DNA of 16,186 nt from Bacteroidota bacterium (GCA_023418255.1 JAEZZZ010000104.1:1-16186), one strand, 5' to 3'. Shown: positions 7,713 through 15,980, numbered from the stretch's first letter. Numbers and translations are program-made. The notes: generated from the sequence alone by a model not told the origin.

Positions 7713-9095
7713 TTATAAAATATCGCTTGCCAATTCTGACAATTCGCTACGTTCGCCTTTCACCAAATTTATATGAGCGAATAGGTTTTGTCCCTTCATT
7801 TTCTCAATCATGTAGGCAAGTCCGTTAGATTGTGTGTCAAGGTAAGGCGAGTCAATTTGATGCAAGTCTCCTGTGAAAACGATTTTGGTGTTTTCGCCTG
7901 CACGTGTAATGATTGTTTTCACCTCGTGCGGAGTGAGGTTTTGAGCCTCATCAATGATGCAAAATGTTTCTGTCAGGCTTCGTCCACGAATATATGCCAG
8001 TGCCTCAATTTCTAACTGTCCATTTTTTTGCAATTCATCCAATGTCCTCATTTCAGAACTGTTAGCGCCCACTTGCGACTTTATGACGTTTAGGTTGTCA
8101 AAAAGTGGTTGCATATAGGGAGCTATTTTCTGTTTTTCGTCGCCCGGAAGATAGCCTAGATCTTTGTTGGATAGTGAAACAATGGGACGAGCCAATAAAA
8201 TTTGATGATAGGTGCGATATTGTTTGAGTGCAGCTGCCAGTGCCAGCAAGGTTTTTCCTGTTCCTGCTTTACCGGTGATTCCCACCAGTTTTATTTCCGG
8301 ATCGTTCAGTACTTCAAGAGCAAAAGCCTGCTCTGCATTGCGTGCCTGAATGCCAAAGTTGCTCTCTTTCTCAATCTTTTTTATTTTTTTTGTAAATGGA
8401 TTGTAGCGAGCCAATACACTATTTCGCTCGCTTTTAAGAATGAAACAGGCATTGGGATCGATGTTGGATGCAAAATTAAACATATCGACATCCACACCTT
8501 CATGTTGTGCATATATTTGGTCGATCAAGTCAGGATTGATACCTTCATAAACAACTTCCCCCTGTGCAAATATATCGATATCAGTAACTTTATCATTTAT
8601 GTAATCTTCCGCATTTAATCCCAGCGAACGCGCTTTCATGCGCAGATTAATATCTTTTGATACCAAAATGGTTTTTGTTCCGGAATATTTGTCGTGTATC
8701 GTTTGAAGTGTTGATAAAATACGGTTGTCAGGTATTTTTTCGGGGAAAGCCTCATGTATTTTTGGATTTTCCGGTACGTTCACAATGTAAAGCCTGCCGC
8801 GTCCCATACCCAAATCGGCACCGTCGGTAAACAGGTTGTCGTCGGTAATCAAGTCGAGCTCACGAACAAACGCGCGCGCGTTAAAATTAATTTGTTCGTT
8901 TCCTTTTTTGAATCGATCCAACTCTTCTAATACAACAAAGGGGATGTAAATGTCGTTTTCTTCAAAATTGTCCAAACACTTGAAGTCATGAAGAATTACA
9001 TTTGTGTCGAGGATGAAGTTTTTCTTTGAATTTTTTTTTGTTGCCCCCTTTTTAGATGCGGTTGTCGTCGATTTTTTTGTGTTTGTCGTTGTCAT
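7713..9095 (-). CDS. PhoH-family ATPase with N-terminal PIN domain
   Basis: A 460-residue protein combining a PIN ribonuclease-like domain with a PhoH P-loop ATPase, the PhoH2-type architecture. Characterised relatives act on RNA as nuclease/helicases; the cellular role here is unknown. Residues 1-26 are a Lys/Thr/Ser-rich basic tail. The PIN domain (about 27-165) has FILDTNVIL (Asp30), VVLEELDRFK (Glu57/58), PDNRIL (Asp123) and VSKDINLR (Asp148), so the acidic metal site looks complete. The ATPase (about 245-460) has Walker A GKAGTGKT (275-282), LLARPIVSL, GYLPGDEKQKIAPYMQP, Walker B FCIIDEAQNLTPHE (378-391) and sensor-like FTGDLHQID (407-414). It diverges from tsaB across 146 bases and is probably transcribed alone. 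No clear promoter box is seen upstream. Confidence 0.92.
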   Translation of the reverse strand: MTTTNTKKSTTTASKKGATKKNSKKNFILDTNVILHDFKCLDNFEENDIYIPFVVLEELDRFKKGNEQINFNARAFVRELDLITDDNLFTDGADLGMGRGRLYIVNVPENPKIHEAFPEKIPDNRILSTLQTIHDKYSGTKTILVSKDINLRMKARSLGLNAEDYINDKVTDIDIFAQGEVVYEGINPDLIDQIYAQHEGVDVDMFNFASNIDPNACFILKSERNSVLARYNPFTKKIKKIEKESNFGIQARNAEQAFALEVLNDPEIKLVGITGKAGTGKTLLALAAALKQYRTYHQILLARPIVSLSNKDLGYLPGDEKQKIAPYMQPLFDNLNVIKSQVGANSSEMRTLDELQKNGQLEIEALAYIRGRSLTETFCIIDEAQNLTPHEVKTIITRAGENTKIVFTGDLHQIDSPYLDTQSNGLAYMIEKMKGQNLFAHINLVKGERSELSELASDIL

Positions 9096-9241
9096 GTTAT
9101 GATATTTTTTTAGTTTGATTTCAATTAAAAACGTAAATTTAATGAGAATATTTCAATATCGGTCATTATTTTGAAATTTTTTATGAACCAAAGTTTGCAA
9201 CGATATGTTATAGTAGCAAAATAATCATATTCTGTGCTTAT

Positions 9242-9928
9242 ATGGCAACACTATTACATATTGAAACATCTACATCCGTTTGTTCATGCGCCTTATCCGT
9301 TGATGGTGAGGTGATGATGAACAAAGAAGAGTTTCGGCCTCAATCTCACGCCGCGTTGGTGGGCGTTTTTGTGGAAGAAATCATGGGTTTCGTCCGTTCC
9401 AAGAATATGAAGTTGGATGCGGTTGTTGTCAGCAGTGGTCCGGGATCTTATACCGGATTACGCATCGGTGTGTCGGAAGCCAAAGGGCTTGTTTATGGGC
9501 TTGGTATTCCGTTGATCGCTCTTCCCACACATTTGATTATGGCTTCGATGATGAAAGATAGAGTGGGGGAGGATGTGTTGCTTTGCCCCATGATTGATGC
9601 ACGACGAATGGAAGTGTATGCCGCCATTTTTGACACATCGCTTCACGAAATCCGTAAAACGGCTGCCGATATTGTGGATGAAGACCGCTATCGCACATAT
9701 TTGGATTCAAATCCTGTAATATTTTTTGGCAACGGAGCCGAAAAATGCCAATCTGTTATCATGCATCATAATGCACAATTTATTGCCGACATGCATCCGT
9801 TGGCATCGGGAATGGTCGATTTGGGTGAGGAAGCTTTTGCAAAAAAACAATTTGTGGATAGCGCCTACTTCGAGCCGTTCTATCTCAAAGAGTTTGTAGC
9901 CACTGTCGCGAAGAATAAGTTGTTTTAG
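9242..9928 (+). CDS. tsaB: tRNA threonylcarbamoyladenosine biosynthesis protein TsaB
   Basis: TsaB (YeaZ) is the non-catalytic partner that dimerises with TsaD and, with TsaE, transfers threonylcarbamoyl to A37 of ANN-decoding tRNAs. The 228 residues fit the family. Visible: N-terminal ASKHA-fold strand LLHIETSTSVCSCALS (4-19), the conserved SHAALV (35-40), and the hallmark SSGPGSYTGLRIGVSEAKGL (64-83), followed by GIPLIALPTHLIMAS. The C-terminal half is variable, as is usual (MIDARRMEVYAAIF is recognisable). The ATG at 9242 places the first strand directly at the N-terminus. tsaD and tsaE are not in the window. It converges with folD, 86 bases from that gene's stop. Confidence 0.93.
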   Translation: MATLLHIETSTSVCSCALSVDGEVMMNKEEFRPQSHAALVGVFVEEIMGFVRSKNMKLDAVVVSSGPGSYTGLRIGVSEAKGLVYGLGIPLIALPTHLIMASMMKDRVGEDVLLCPMIDARRMEVYAAIFDTSLHEIRKTAADIVDEDRYRTYLDSNPVIFFGNGAEKCQSVIMHHNAQFIADMHPLASGMVDLGEEAFAKKQFVDSAYFEPFYLKEFVATVAKNKLF

Positions 9929-9952
9929 AGCTATTCTGTGAAAAATGAAAAA

Positions 9953-9988
9953 GAAAAAAAAGTGCCGGTAGGATGAATTATCGACACT
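9953..9988 (-). terminator. Intrinsic terminator downstream of folD
   Basis: Read on the minus strand, AGTGTCG pairs with CGGCACT (seven pairs including one G-U; 9982-9988 with 9961-9967) around a 14-base loop, followed at once by eight T residues. It begins 27 bases after the folD stop. On the plus strand the same stem is followed, a few bases later, by TTTATATTTTTTTT, so it may also stop tsaB transcripts. Confidence 0.75.
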
Positions 9989-10014
9989 GTTTATATTTTT
10001 TTTGATCAATTTGA

Positions 10015-10932
10015 TCAATTAGTTGAATTGATACGAGGCTTTTCACTTCTCTGTTTATACACCTCTTTTTTTCCCGCCAAAAGAGTGTTTTTCATTAACG
10101 AAACAATTGTCATTGGGCCCACACCACCGGGAACCGGCGTTATATAAGAACATTTGGGAGATACTTCATCAAAAGCCACATCGCCCGTAAGTTTGAATCC
10201 TGATTTGGTTTTGTCGCTTGGTACACGTGTTGTGCCTACATCAATAACTACTGCGCCTTCTTTTACCATATCGCCCTTTAAAAATTCAGGGACGCCCAAG
10301 GCGGCGATGATAATATCTGCTTGCAGGCATATTTCTTTGATGTTTTTTGTGCGGCTGTGGCAAACCGTTACTGTACAGTTGCCCGGATTCCCTTTTTGCA
10401 TCATTAGCATGGAAACGGGTTTGCCCACGATGTTGCTTCGTCCCAACACAACGCAATGCTTGCCTTGTGTGTCAATATTATATCGACGCAACAATTCAAC
10501 AATTCCTGCCGGCGTGGCAGATAAGAAACATGGAAGCCCAATGGACATGCGTCCAACGTTTACGGGATGAAAACCATCTACATCTTTGCGATAGTCAATG
10601 GCTTCGGTAACTTTATCTTCTGAAATGTGTTTTGGAAGCGGGAGTTGAACAATAAATCCGTCAATGTCGTCGTCGTTGTTCAGTTTTTCAACGCACGCAA
10701 GTAGTTCTTCTTCGGTAACATCGTCTTCGTAGCGTATTAATGTGGATTTAAAGCCCACTTGTTCGCATGCTTTTACTTTGCTGGCAACATACGTCTCACT
10801 TCCACCATCGTGTCCCACAAGAACTGCCGCCAAATGAGGAATTTTTTTTCCCTGTTTTTTTATTTCGGATACTTCTTCTGCTATCTCATGTTTTATTTGT
10901 GCCGCAATGGCTTTACCGTCTATTATTTTCAT
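10015..10932 (-). CDS. folD: Bifunctional methylenetetrahydrofolate dehydrogenase/cyclohydrolase (FolD)
   Basis: Oxidises 5,10-methylene-THF with NADP+ to methenyl-THF and hydrolyses that to 10-formyl-THF, feeding purine and formyl-methionine synthesis. The protein has 305 residues. Visible: the catalytic pair in TYVASKVKACE (Tyr48, Lys52), VQLPLPKH (95-102; Gln96), KDVDGFHPVNVGR (116-128; the folate-binding Asp is in this motif), the nucleotide-binding GRSNIVGKPV (164-173), VIDVGTTR, GDVAF and the signature PVPGGVGPMT (266-275). About 15 residues after NTLLAGKK form a polar tail beyond the usual end. The stop codon lies inside the second of two tandem TTGATCAA palindromes. It follows ffh in the same direction after 228 bases, so it may be read from its own promoter, from ffh, or both. 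No perfect -7 box was found. Confidence 0.97.
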   Translation of the reverse strand: MKIIDGKAIAAQIKHEIAEEVSEIKKQGKKIPHLAAVLVGHDGGSETYVASKVKACEQVGFKSTLIRYEDDVTEEELLACVEKLNNDDDIDGFIVQLPLPKHISEDKVTEAIDYRKDVDGFHPVNVGRMSIGLPCFLSATPAGIVELLRRYNIDTQGKHCVVLGRSNIVGKPVSMLMMQKGNPGNCTVTVCHSRTKNIKEICLQADIIIAALGVPEFLKGDMVKEGAVVIDVGTTRVPSDKTKSGFKLTGDVAFDEVSPKCSYITPVPGGVGPMTIVSLMKNTLLAGKKEVYKQRSEKPRINSTN

Positions 10933-11160
10933 TGTTGTTGTTTAAAAAAATCAAAGTATAAAATAATTTATGATTTGAGCATCTACGCGCCGGTGTCGCT
11001 ACAATCTATATTTTGATATTTTGTCGCGAACTGTCTTTTTTGTGACAGATTGATACAATATAAAATAATTTTTTCCTCTCAGCCTTTTCGTTTCTTTTCT
11101 AAATCGAGATAATATAAGTTGTTCACACAATAGAAGAGGAAAACGCTTGTCTGAAATTTA
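10933..11160 (-). other. Gap between ffh and folD with inverted repeats
   Basis: This 228-base stretch has no supported gene. CTGTC (11031-11035) and GACAG (11044-11048) form a short hairpin, with CAATCT near 11002 and AGATTG at 11047-11052 as possible outer arms. TTTTCCTCT (11071-11079) pairs with AGAGGAAAA (11135-11143) across a 55-base loop. On the minus strand neither is followed directly by a clean U tract, so an ffh terminator is not established. Near 10960 the minus strand reads TATACTTTG, one base short of a -7 box, which might serve folD. Confidence 0.35.
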
Positions 11161-12486
11161 TTATCGGCGTCGCATGTTTCTCATCATCTGTTTTGCGCCA
11201 CCTGTGGTCATCATACGCATCATTTTGCGTGTCTGGTCAAATTGTTTTATCAGTTTGTTCACTTCTTGCACGTCGGTGCCACTGCCTTTGGCAATGCGAG
11301 CGCGTCGTGTTCCATTGAGAATCTGTGGGTTGGCTCTCTCTTCGGGTGTCATCGATTGGATAATGGCTTCGATGCCTTTGAAGGCGTCGTCATCGATATC
11401 AAGGTCTTTTATCTGTTTTCCAACGCCCGGAATCATCGATGCCAAATCTTTTAAGCTGCCCATTTTTTTGATTTGTTGGATTTGTGCAATGAAGTCGTTG
11501 AAGTCAAATTGATTCTTCGCGATTTTCTTTTGCAAACGTCTTGCTTCCGCTTCGTCATATTGTTCCTGTGCTTTTTCTACAAGAGAAACAATATCTCCCA
11601 TGCCCAATATCCTATCTGCCATACGCTCAGGATGAAATACATCGATAGCATCCAGTTTTTCGCCGATTCCCACAAATTTAATAGGCTTGTTCACCACAGA
11701 GCGAATGGAAAGCGCCGCGCCACCGCGCGTGTCACCATCAAGCTTGGTTAGCACAACGCCGTTGAATTGCAGTCGTTCGTTAAACTCTTTGGCGGTGTTC
11801 ACGGCATCCTGTCCCGTCATGGCATCTACCACAAAGAGGGTTTCTTGAGGTTGAATCGCCTTTTTGATGGCTTCAATCTCATTCATCATCTCTTCGTCAA
11901 CAGCCAAGCGACCGGCAGTGTCCACAATGATTAAATCTTTTCCGTGCTGACGTGCATATTGAATAGCATTTTGAGCAATTTTTACGGGATTTTTGTTGTC
12001 TTCTTCGGCATAAACGTCAACACCAATTTGCTCACCAAGCACTTTTAGCTGCTCAATTGCCGCGGGGCGATATACGTCACCGGCAACCAAAAGAGGATTT
12101 TTTCCTCGTTTAGATTTAAGCATTTTCGCCAATTTACCCGAAAAGGTTGTTTTTCCCGAACCTTGTAATCCCGACATGAGGATGATTGCCGGACTCCCTT
12201 TTATGTTGATATCTTCAGCAGAACCGCCCATCAGTTGAGTTAATTCATCGTGAACAATTTTCACCATTAATTGCTCAGGTTTAACCGCTGTGAGCACGTT
12301 TTGTCCTAATGCTTTTTCTTTGACCGTTTCGGTGAATTCTTTGGCGGTCTTGTAGTTTACGTCGGCGTCCAACAAGGCACGGCGCACATCTTTAAGGGTT
12401 TCGGCGACGTTAATCTCGGTAATTCGACCCTGTCCTTTTAATATTTTGAACGAGCGTTCTAATCTATCGCTTAAATTTTCAAACAT
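11161..12486 (-). CDS. ffh: Signal recognition particle GTPase Ffh (SRP54)
   Basis: Binds signal sequences of nascent membrane and secreted proteins, pairs with SRP RNA, and docks with FtsY through a GTP-dependent NG-domain complex at the inner membrane. The 441 residues match the bacterial family. Visible: N domain (about 1-90; DVRRALLDADVNY), G1 SGLQGSGKTT (105-114), the insertion-box region GDVYRPAAIEQL (136-147), G3 VDTAGRLAVDE (188-198), G4 TKLDGDTRGGAALS (247-260), GIGEKLDAIDVFHPERMADR (273-292), then the M domain (about 300-441) with RRARIAKGSGT (394-404). The C-terminus is rich in methionine (MMRMM, MMRNM) and ends in four arginines. It starts at the ATG at 12486, about 25 nt from the predicted transcription start. 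folD follows downstream. SRP RNA was not seen in the window. Confidence 0.97.
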   Translation of the reverse strand: MFENLSDRLERSFKILKGQGRITEINVAETLKDVRRALLDADVNYKTAKEFTETVKEKALGQNVLTAVKPEQLMVKIVHDELTQLMGGSAEDINIKGSPAIILMSGLQGSGKTTFSGKLAKMLKSKRGKNPLLVAGDVYRPAAIEQLKVLGEQIGVDVYAEEDNKNPVKIAQNAIQYARQHGKDLIIVDTAGRLAVDEEMMNEIEAIKKAIQPQETLFVVDAMTGQDAVNTAKEFNERLQFNGVVLTKLDGDTRGGAALSIRSVVNKPIKFVGIGEKLDAIDVFHPERMADRILGMGDIVSLVEKAQEQYDEAEARRLQKKIAKNQFDFNDFIAQIQQIKKMGSLKDLASMIPGVGKQIKDLDIDDDAFKGIEAIIQSMTPEERANPQILNGTRRARIAKGSGTDVQEVNKLIKQFDQTRKMMRMMTTGGAKQMMRNMRRR

Positions 12487-12518
12487 ATGGTTTATATCCT
12501 TTTTTATTTTTTGAAGTA

Positions 12519-12549
12519 CAAAGATAGTGAAAATGGTTTATTCGGCAAA
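12519..12549 (-). promoter_or_regulatory. ffh promoter
   Basis: The minus strand has TTTG (12549-12546), a spacer of exactly 19 bases, then TATCTTTGT (-7 box at 12526-12519). Both elements match the Bacteroidetes housekeeping consensus TTTG / TAnnTTTGY with no mismatch. The expected start of transcription is near 12512, about 25 nt before the ffh ATG. Confidence 0.85.
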
Positions 12550-13125
12550 TAGAACATCTACTGTATATAATACTCTCCAAAAACTGGACAACAAGTTAAG
12601 ATATGATGATGAAAGAAAAACATTATCTTTAACAAAAAAACTTATGTTCACAACAAGAAGGAATTTGCCTTTGAAGGCACGATACGCTTTGGCGTGTTTA
12701 CTGCGCTACAACTTTTCTCTTTCTGTTTTTTGAAGTTAGGTAAAAATAGGAAAAGGGTCAAGCAATGAAATTTCTGAACTTTGAAAAAACTCTTTTTCAT
12801 ACAAGTGGCACACAAAAAATATATTGAGATTGGTTTTTGCTCTTTTTTCTTGGGAATCAGGCTTATATCAATTAGTGAAAATCTTATTATAAGATAATGA
12901 TATTCAATGAGATGAGTAGGTCGGGTCGTGGTTGTTTTACTGATTAAAAAAAATAAATTAATGCTAAATTTGAAGTTTTCAACTCTGGATTCACCTAATT
13001 TAATTCCCCGTTTCTATAAGTTTTGACACCTGCAAAATGCTATATCCGTATAAAACCGGCATCTAAAACGCAAGCAACCACATTTGAAAATTTACTCAAG
13101 TCATGCGATAAACTCTCGTTGGCAG

Positions 13126-13157
13126 TGTGCTTTTCTTCTAAATTTTGTGTATTTTTG
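13126..13157 (+). promoter_or_regulatory. Promoter of the cysteine desulfidase family gene
   Basis: TATTTTTGC (13150-13157 plus the following C) is a perfect TAnnTTTGY -7 box. TGTG, one mismatch to TTTG, lies 20 bases upstream at 13126-13129. Transcription would begin near 13164, inside the longer TTG-initiated frame that opens at 13145. This places translation at the ATG at 13196, with a leader of about 30 nt. Confidence 0.65.
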
Positions 13158-13195
13158 CAGCACCTGTAATAAACACAATAGAATCTGCGATAATT

Positions 13196-14482
13196 ATGTT
13201 ACCAACAAGAGAGAGAAATAGTATTAAGAGGTTGATGCAAAATGAGATAATTCCCGCTATTGGCTGCACCGAGCCTATTGCCGTGGCCCTTTGTGTAGCA
13301 AAAGCAACCGAAACATTGGGACGCGAGCCACAACGCATCGAACTTTTCCTAAGTAGCAACATTTTAAAAAATGCGATGGGCGTTGGAATTCCGGGAACCG
13401 GAATGATTGGTTTGCCTATTGCCATCGCGCTGGGAGCACTGATTGGAAAATCGGAATATGGTTTGGAAGTGCTGCGTGAACTTACATCCGAAGATGTAAA
13501 AAGAGGAAAGCAGTTTATTGATGAACAGAGAATTAAAATCAGTTTAAAACCGGATGTTGACGATAAACTTTATATCGAATCGCGTTGCGTAGCGAACAAA
13601 GAGCGCGCCACAGTCGTTATACGTGGCACCCACACGCAGTTTGCATACATCGACAAAAATGGAACGGTGCTGTTGGAAAAAAATATAAAAAGCGTTGCCG
13701 ACAATAATGATGATGTGCCACGTCTGACATTTCAAAAAGTGTATGAGTTTGCTGCCGATTCACCGTTGGATGAGTTGGAATTTATACTTGACGCCGCAAA
13801 AATGAATCGCGAAGCCTCCAGGTTGTCACAACAGCAAGATTACGGGCACAACGTGGCAAAAACACTCAATAGCAAGAAAGGACAAATGCTCTTTGGCAAC
13901 AATCCCCATAGTCGCATGATTTCGGCAACTGCTGGAGCGTGCGATGCGCGAATGGATGGCGCGCTTATTCCGGTAATGAGCAATTCGGGTAGCGGTAATC
14001 AAGGTGTTGCCGCGACGCTTCCCGTACTGACCTATGCCGAGGATATTGGAGTCGATAGGGAGCGGCTTATTCGCTCTTTGATTTTAAGCAATTTAATCGT
14101 TATCTACATCAAACAACATTTGGGCAGGCTGTCAGCACTGTGTGGTTGCGTAGTAGCGGCATCCGGCTCGAGTTGTGGCATCACCTATTTGATGGGTGGC
14201 AATTACGAGCAGATAACGTATGCTGCAAAAAACATGATTGCCAACATTACAGGCATGATTTGTGACGGAGCCAAACCTGGTTGCGCGTTAAAAATAGCAA
14301 GTGGCACATCAACTGCCATGCTTTCGGCACTTATGGCGATTGAAAATCGTGTGGTTTCGGCGCAAGAGGGGATTGTGGACGATGACGTGGACAAAACAAT
14401 CCGGAATATAGCATTTATCGGTAGGCAAGGAATGGCTGAGACCGATAAAATTGTACTTGGCGTGATGACGAATAAAGCATAA
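13196..14482 (+). CDS. L-cysteine desulfidase family protein (UPF0597/YhaM-CyuA type)
   Basis: Family members are oxygen-sensitive [4Fe-4S] enzymes that split L-cysteine into pyruvate, ammonia and hydrogen sulfide; some relatives are annotated as serine dehydratase alpha family. From the ATG at 13196 the protein has 428 residues. Visible: IGCTEPIAVAL (Cys24), GVGIPGTGMIGLPIAIALGA (62-81), the substrate-site-like SNSGSGNQG (262-270), LSALCGCVVAASGSSCG (Cys316, Cys318, Cys327) and MICDGAKPGCALKIASG (Cys356, Cys363). Cys24, Cys316 and Cys356 are spaced like the three cluster-binding cysteines I recall from the archaeal enzyme (25, 282, 322). An upstream in-frame TTG at 13145 was rejected because the promoter lies inside that extension. 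A MATE transporter gene follows on the same strand after 121 bases. Exact substrate is inferred from family only. Confidence 0.9.
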   Translation: MLPTRERNSIKRLMQNEIIPAIGCTEPIAVALCVAKATETLGREPQRIELFLSSNILKNAMGVGIPGTGMIGLPIAIALGALIGKSEYGLEVLRELTSEDVKRGKQFIDEQRIKISLKPDVDDKLYIESRCVANKERATVVIRGTHTQFAYIDKNGTVLLEKNIKSVADNNDDVPRLTFQKVYEFAADSPLDELEFILDAAKMNREASRLSQQQDYGHNVAKTLNSKKGQMLFGNNPHSRMISATAGACDARMDGALIPVMSNSGSGNQGVAATLPVLTYAEDIGVDRERLIRSLILSNLIVIYIKQHLGRLSALCGCVVAASGSSCGITYLMGGNYEQITYAAKNMIANITGMICDGAKPGCALKIASGTSTAMLSALMAIENRVVSAQEGIVDDDVDKTIRNIAFIGRQGMAETDKIVLGVMTNKA

Positions 14483-14603
14483 TCATTGGTGCCTAAAAAG
14501 AGGGAAATAGAGAAAAACTGAAAGTGTTGACATCCATGTAGACCGCTTTTTTATCTATTATGGATCGTTTTCGTTATTTATTTACTAATTAGAAAAATTA
14601 ACT

Positions 14604-15980
14604 TTGGAAGCAACGTCCGGAAAAGAATACGCGCTGGCGACTAAAAAAATAAGCGCCATCGTTTGGGATTACGCCTTGCCTGCCATTGTCGGTATGCTTG
14701 TGAATGCCTTGTACAATATTGTCGATAGGGTTTTTATCGGACACGGCGTGGGGGCAATGGCAATCTCGGGGCTGGCTATTACATTGCCCGTGGTCAATCT
14801 CACCTCTTCGCTTGGTTTGTTGGTGGGAACAGGAGCATCGTCGCGCATCTCTATCAATTTAGGAAAAAAAGACAAAAAACGCGCGGAACAAATATTGGGT
14901 AATTCCTTGCTACTTCTTATCATCTTTAACATCATCATTGTTTTGGTTTTTCTCTTGAACCTCAAATCGATACTTTTTGCATTCGGTGCCAGCGAACAAA
15001 CCTATCCTTACGCGCGCGACTATTTGCAAATTGTTATTTCGGGTAACTTTTTCATGAGCATGTGTTTCAGTTTTAACAACATGATGCGTGCATCGGGATA
15101 TCCCCAAAAAGCAATGTATACAATGCTCATCGGAGCAGGGCTGAACGTGGTACTTGACCCAATATTTATTTTTGTCTTCGGTATGGGAATTCGAGGCGTG
15201 GCAGTTGCTACAGTGATTTCGATGTTTATCGGGATGATGTTCGTGATGCATCATTTCAGACAAAAAGATAGCCTTATTCAATTGAAAAGAGAGAATATAC
15301 GTTTTAATAAATCCATCATATTGGCCATTGTAACCATCGGCATGTCGCCCTTTTTGATGCAAGTGGCGGCATCTATTGTGGCGGTGCTGATGAATGCTTC
15401 ACTTTGGAGATACGGCGGCGATTTGGCAGTGGGAGCCTTTGGCATTTACAACTCATTGGCAATGCTGGTCGTGTTGGTTGTTATCGGGCTCAATCAAGGT
15501 ATGCAGCCGATTATCGGCTACAATTATGGTGCACAGAATTATGGCAGAGTGCGAAAAACACTTAGTTATGGTATCAAAGTAGCAACTGTTATTACATCGA
15601 TGGGGTTTTTACTGGGACTCTTTTTTCCGCGCCTCATAGCCAAAGCGTTTACATCAGATAAACAGCTGCTGGATATTGCCGAACAGGCAATTCGCCTTGC
15701 CACGCTTTCCTATCCCATCATCGGGATGCAGATTGTGGCGTCGCACTATTTCCAAAGCATCGGACAAGCACAAAAATCGATTATTCTCAGTTTAAGTCGT
15801 CAAGTCTTGTTCTTGATTCCAGCCATTTGGCTTCTTCCAAAATTCTTTGCTCTTAAAGGGTTGTGGTTGGCTAGTCCGGTTGCCGACGTTATTTCTACGC
15901 TCTTGGCGTTCTATTTTTTAAGGATGCAGTGGCATACGCTTCATCAAATGGAACAACGAAGTGCAATGAAGCGGCGGTGA
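14604..15980 (+). CDS. MATE-family multidrug/organic cation efflux transporter
   Basis: An integral inner-membrane antiporter that exports drugs or organic cations using Na+ or H+ gradients. At 458 residues it fits the family, with about twelve hydrophobic segments in two MatE repeats. Visible: KKISAIVWDYALPAIVGMLV (14-33), the conserved LYNIVDRVFIGHGVGAMAIS (36-55), GTGASSRISINLGKKDKKRA, NNMMRASGYPQKAMYTMLIG (158-177), NVVLDPIFIFVFGMGIRGVA (181-200), and in the second half GLNQGMQPIIGYNYGAQNYG. No ATG lies between the in-frame stop at 14586 and residue 30, which is already inside the first membrane segment. The TTG at 14604 (giving MEATSGKEYAL) is the best start. No full -7 box is seen in the 121-base gap behind the cysteine desulfidase gene, so the two may share a transcript. 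Substrate cannot be told from the sequence. Confidence 0.92.
   Translation: MEATSGKEYALATKKISAIVWDYALPAIVGMLVNALYNIVDRVFIGHGVGAMAISGLAITLPVVNLTSSLGLLVGTGASSRISINLGKKDKKRAEQILGNSLLLLIIFNIIIVLVFLLNLKSILFAFGASEQTYPYARDYLQIVISGNFFMSMCFSFNNMMRASGYPQKAMYTMLIGAGLNVVLDPIFIFVFGMGIRGVAVATVISMFIGMMFVMHHFRQKDSLIQLKRENIRFNKSIILAIVTIGMSPFLMQVAASIVAVLMNASLWRYGGDLAVGAFGIYNSLAMLVVLVVIGLNQGMQPIIGYNYGAQNYGRVRKTLSYGIKVATVITSMGFLLGLFFPRLIAKAFTSDKQLLDIAEQAIRLATLSYPIIGMQIVASHYFQSIGQAQKSIILSLSRQVLFLIPAIWLLPKFFALKGLWLASPVADVISTLLAFYFLRMQWHTLHQMEQRSAMKRR

Larger units (their letters stand above)
12487..13195. other. 709-base gap between ffh and the cysteine desulfidase gene
   Basis: It holds the ffh promoter (12519-12549) and the promoter of the next gene (about 13126-13157). 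The open frame at 12527-12733 overlaps the ffh promoter and looks accidental. A second trace starts with ATGATGATG at 12603-12611 and, with one frameshift near 12625, reads FNKKTYVHNKKEFAFEGTIR and on through a hydrophobic stretch (FGVFTALQLFSFCFL) to about 12767. After a stop the frame stays open to about 12895 with more hydrophobic residues. I do not recognise it. A 15-nt palindrome, ATCTTATTATAAGAT, lies at 12881-12895. The word CTCCAAAAACTGGACA near 12575 faintly recalls insertion-sequence ends, but no partner repeat was found. Confidence 0.4.

Noticed and set aside
9942..9960. A-rich tract after tsaB as a gene start signal
   Set aside because: It is better explained as the U tract of the minus-strand folD terminator.
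10154..10610. Long plus-strand frames inside folD
   Set aside because: They are antisense shadows of a gene with all FolD motifs in place.
12527..12733. 68-codon plus-strand frame as a gene
   Set aside because: Its start lies inside the ffh promoter, its composition is unlike a folded protein, and I recognise no homology.
13145..13195. TTG start for the cysteine desulfidase gene
   Set aside because: The extension overlaps a perfect -7 box, and the ATG at 13196 gives the usual N-terminal spacing to the IGCTEP motif.
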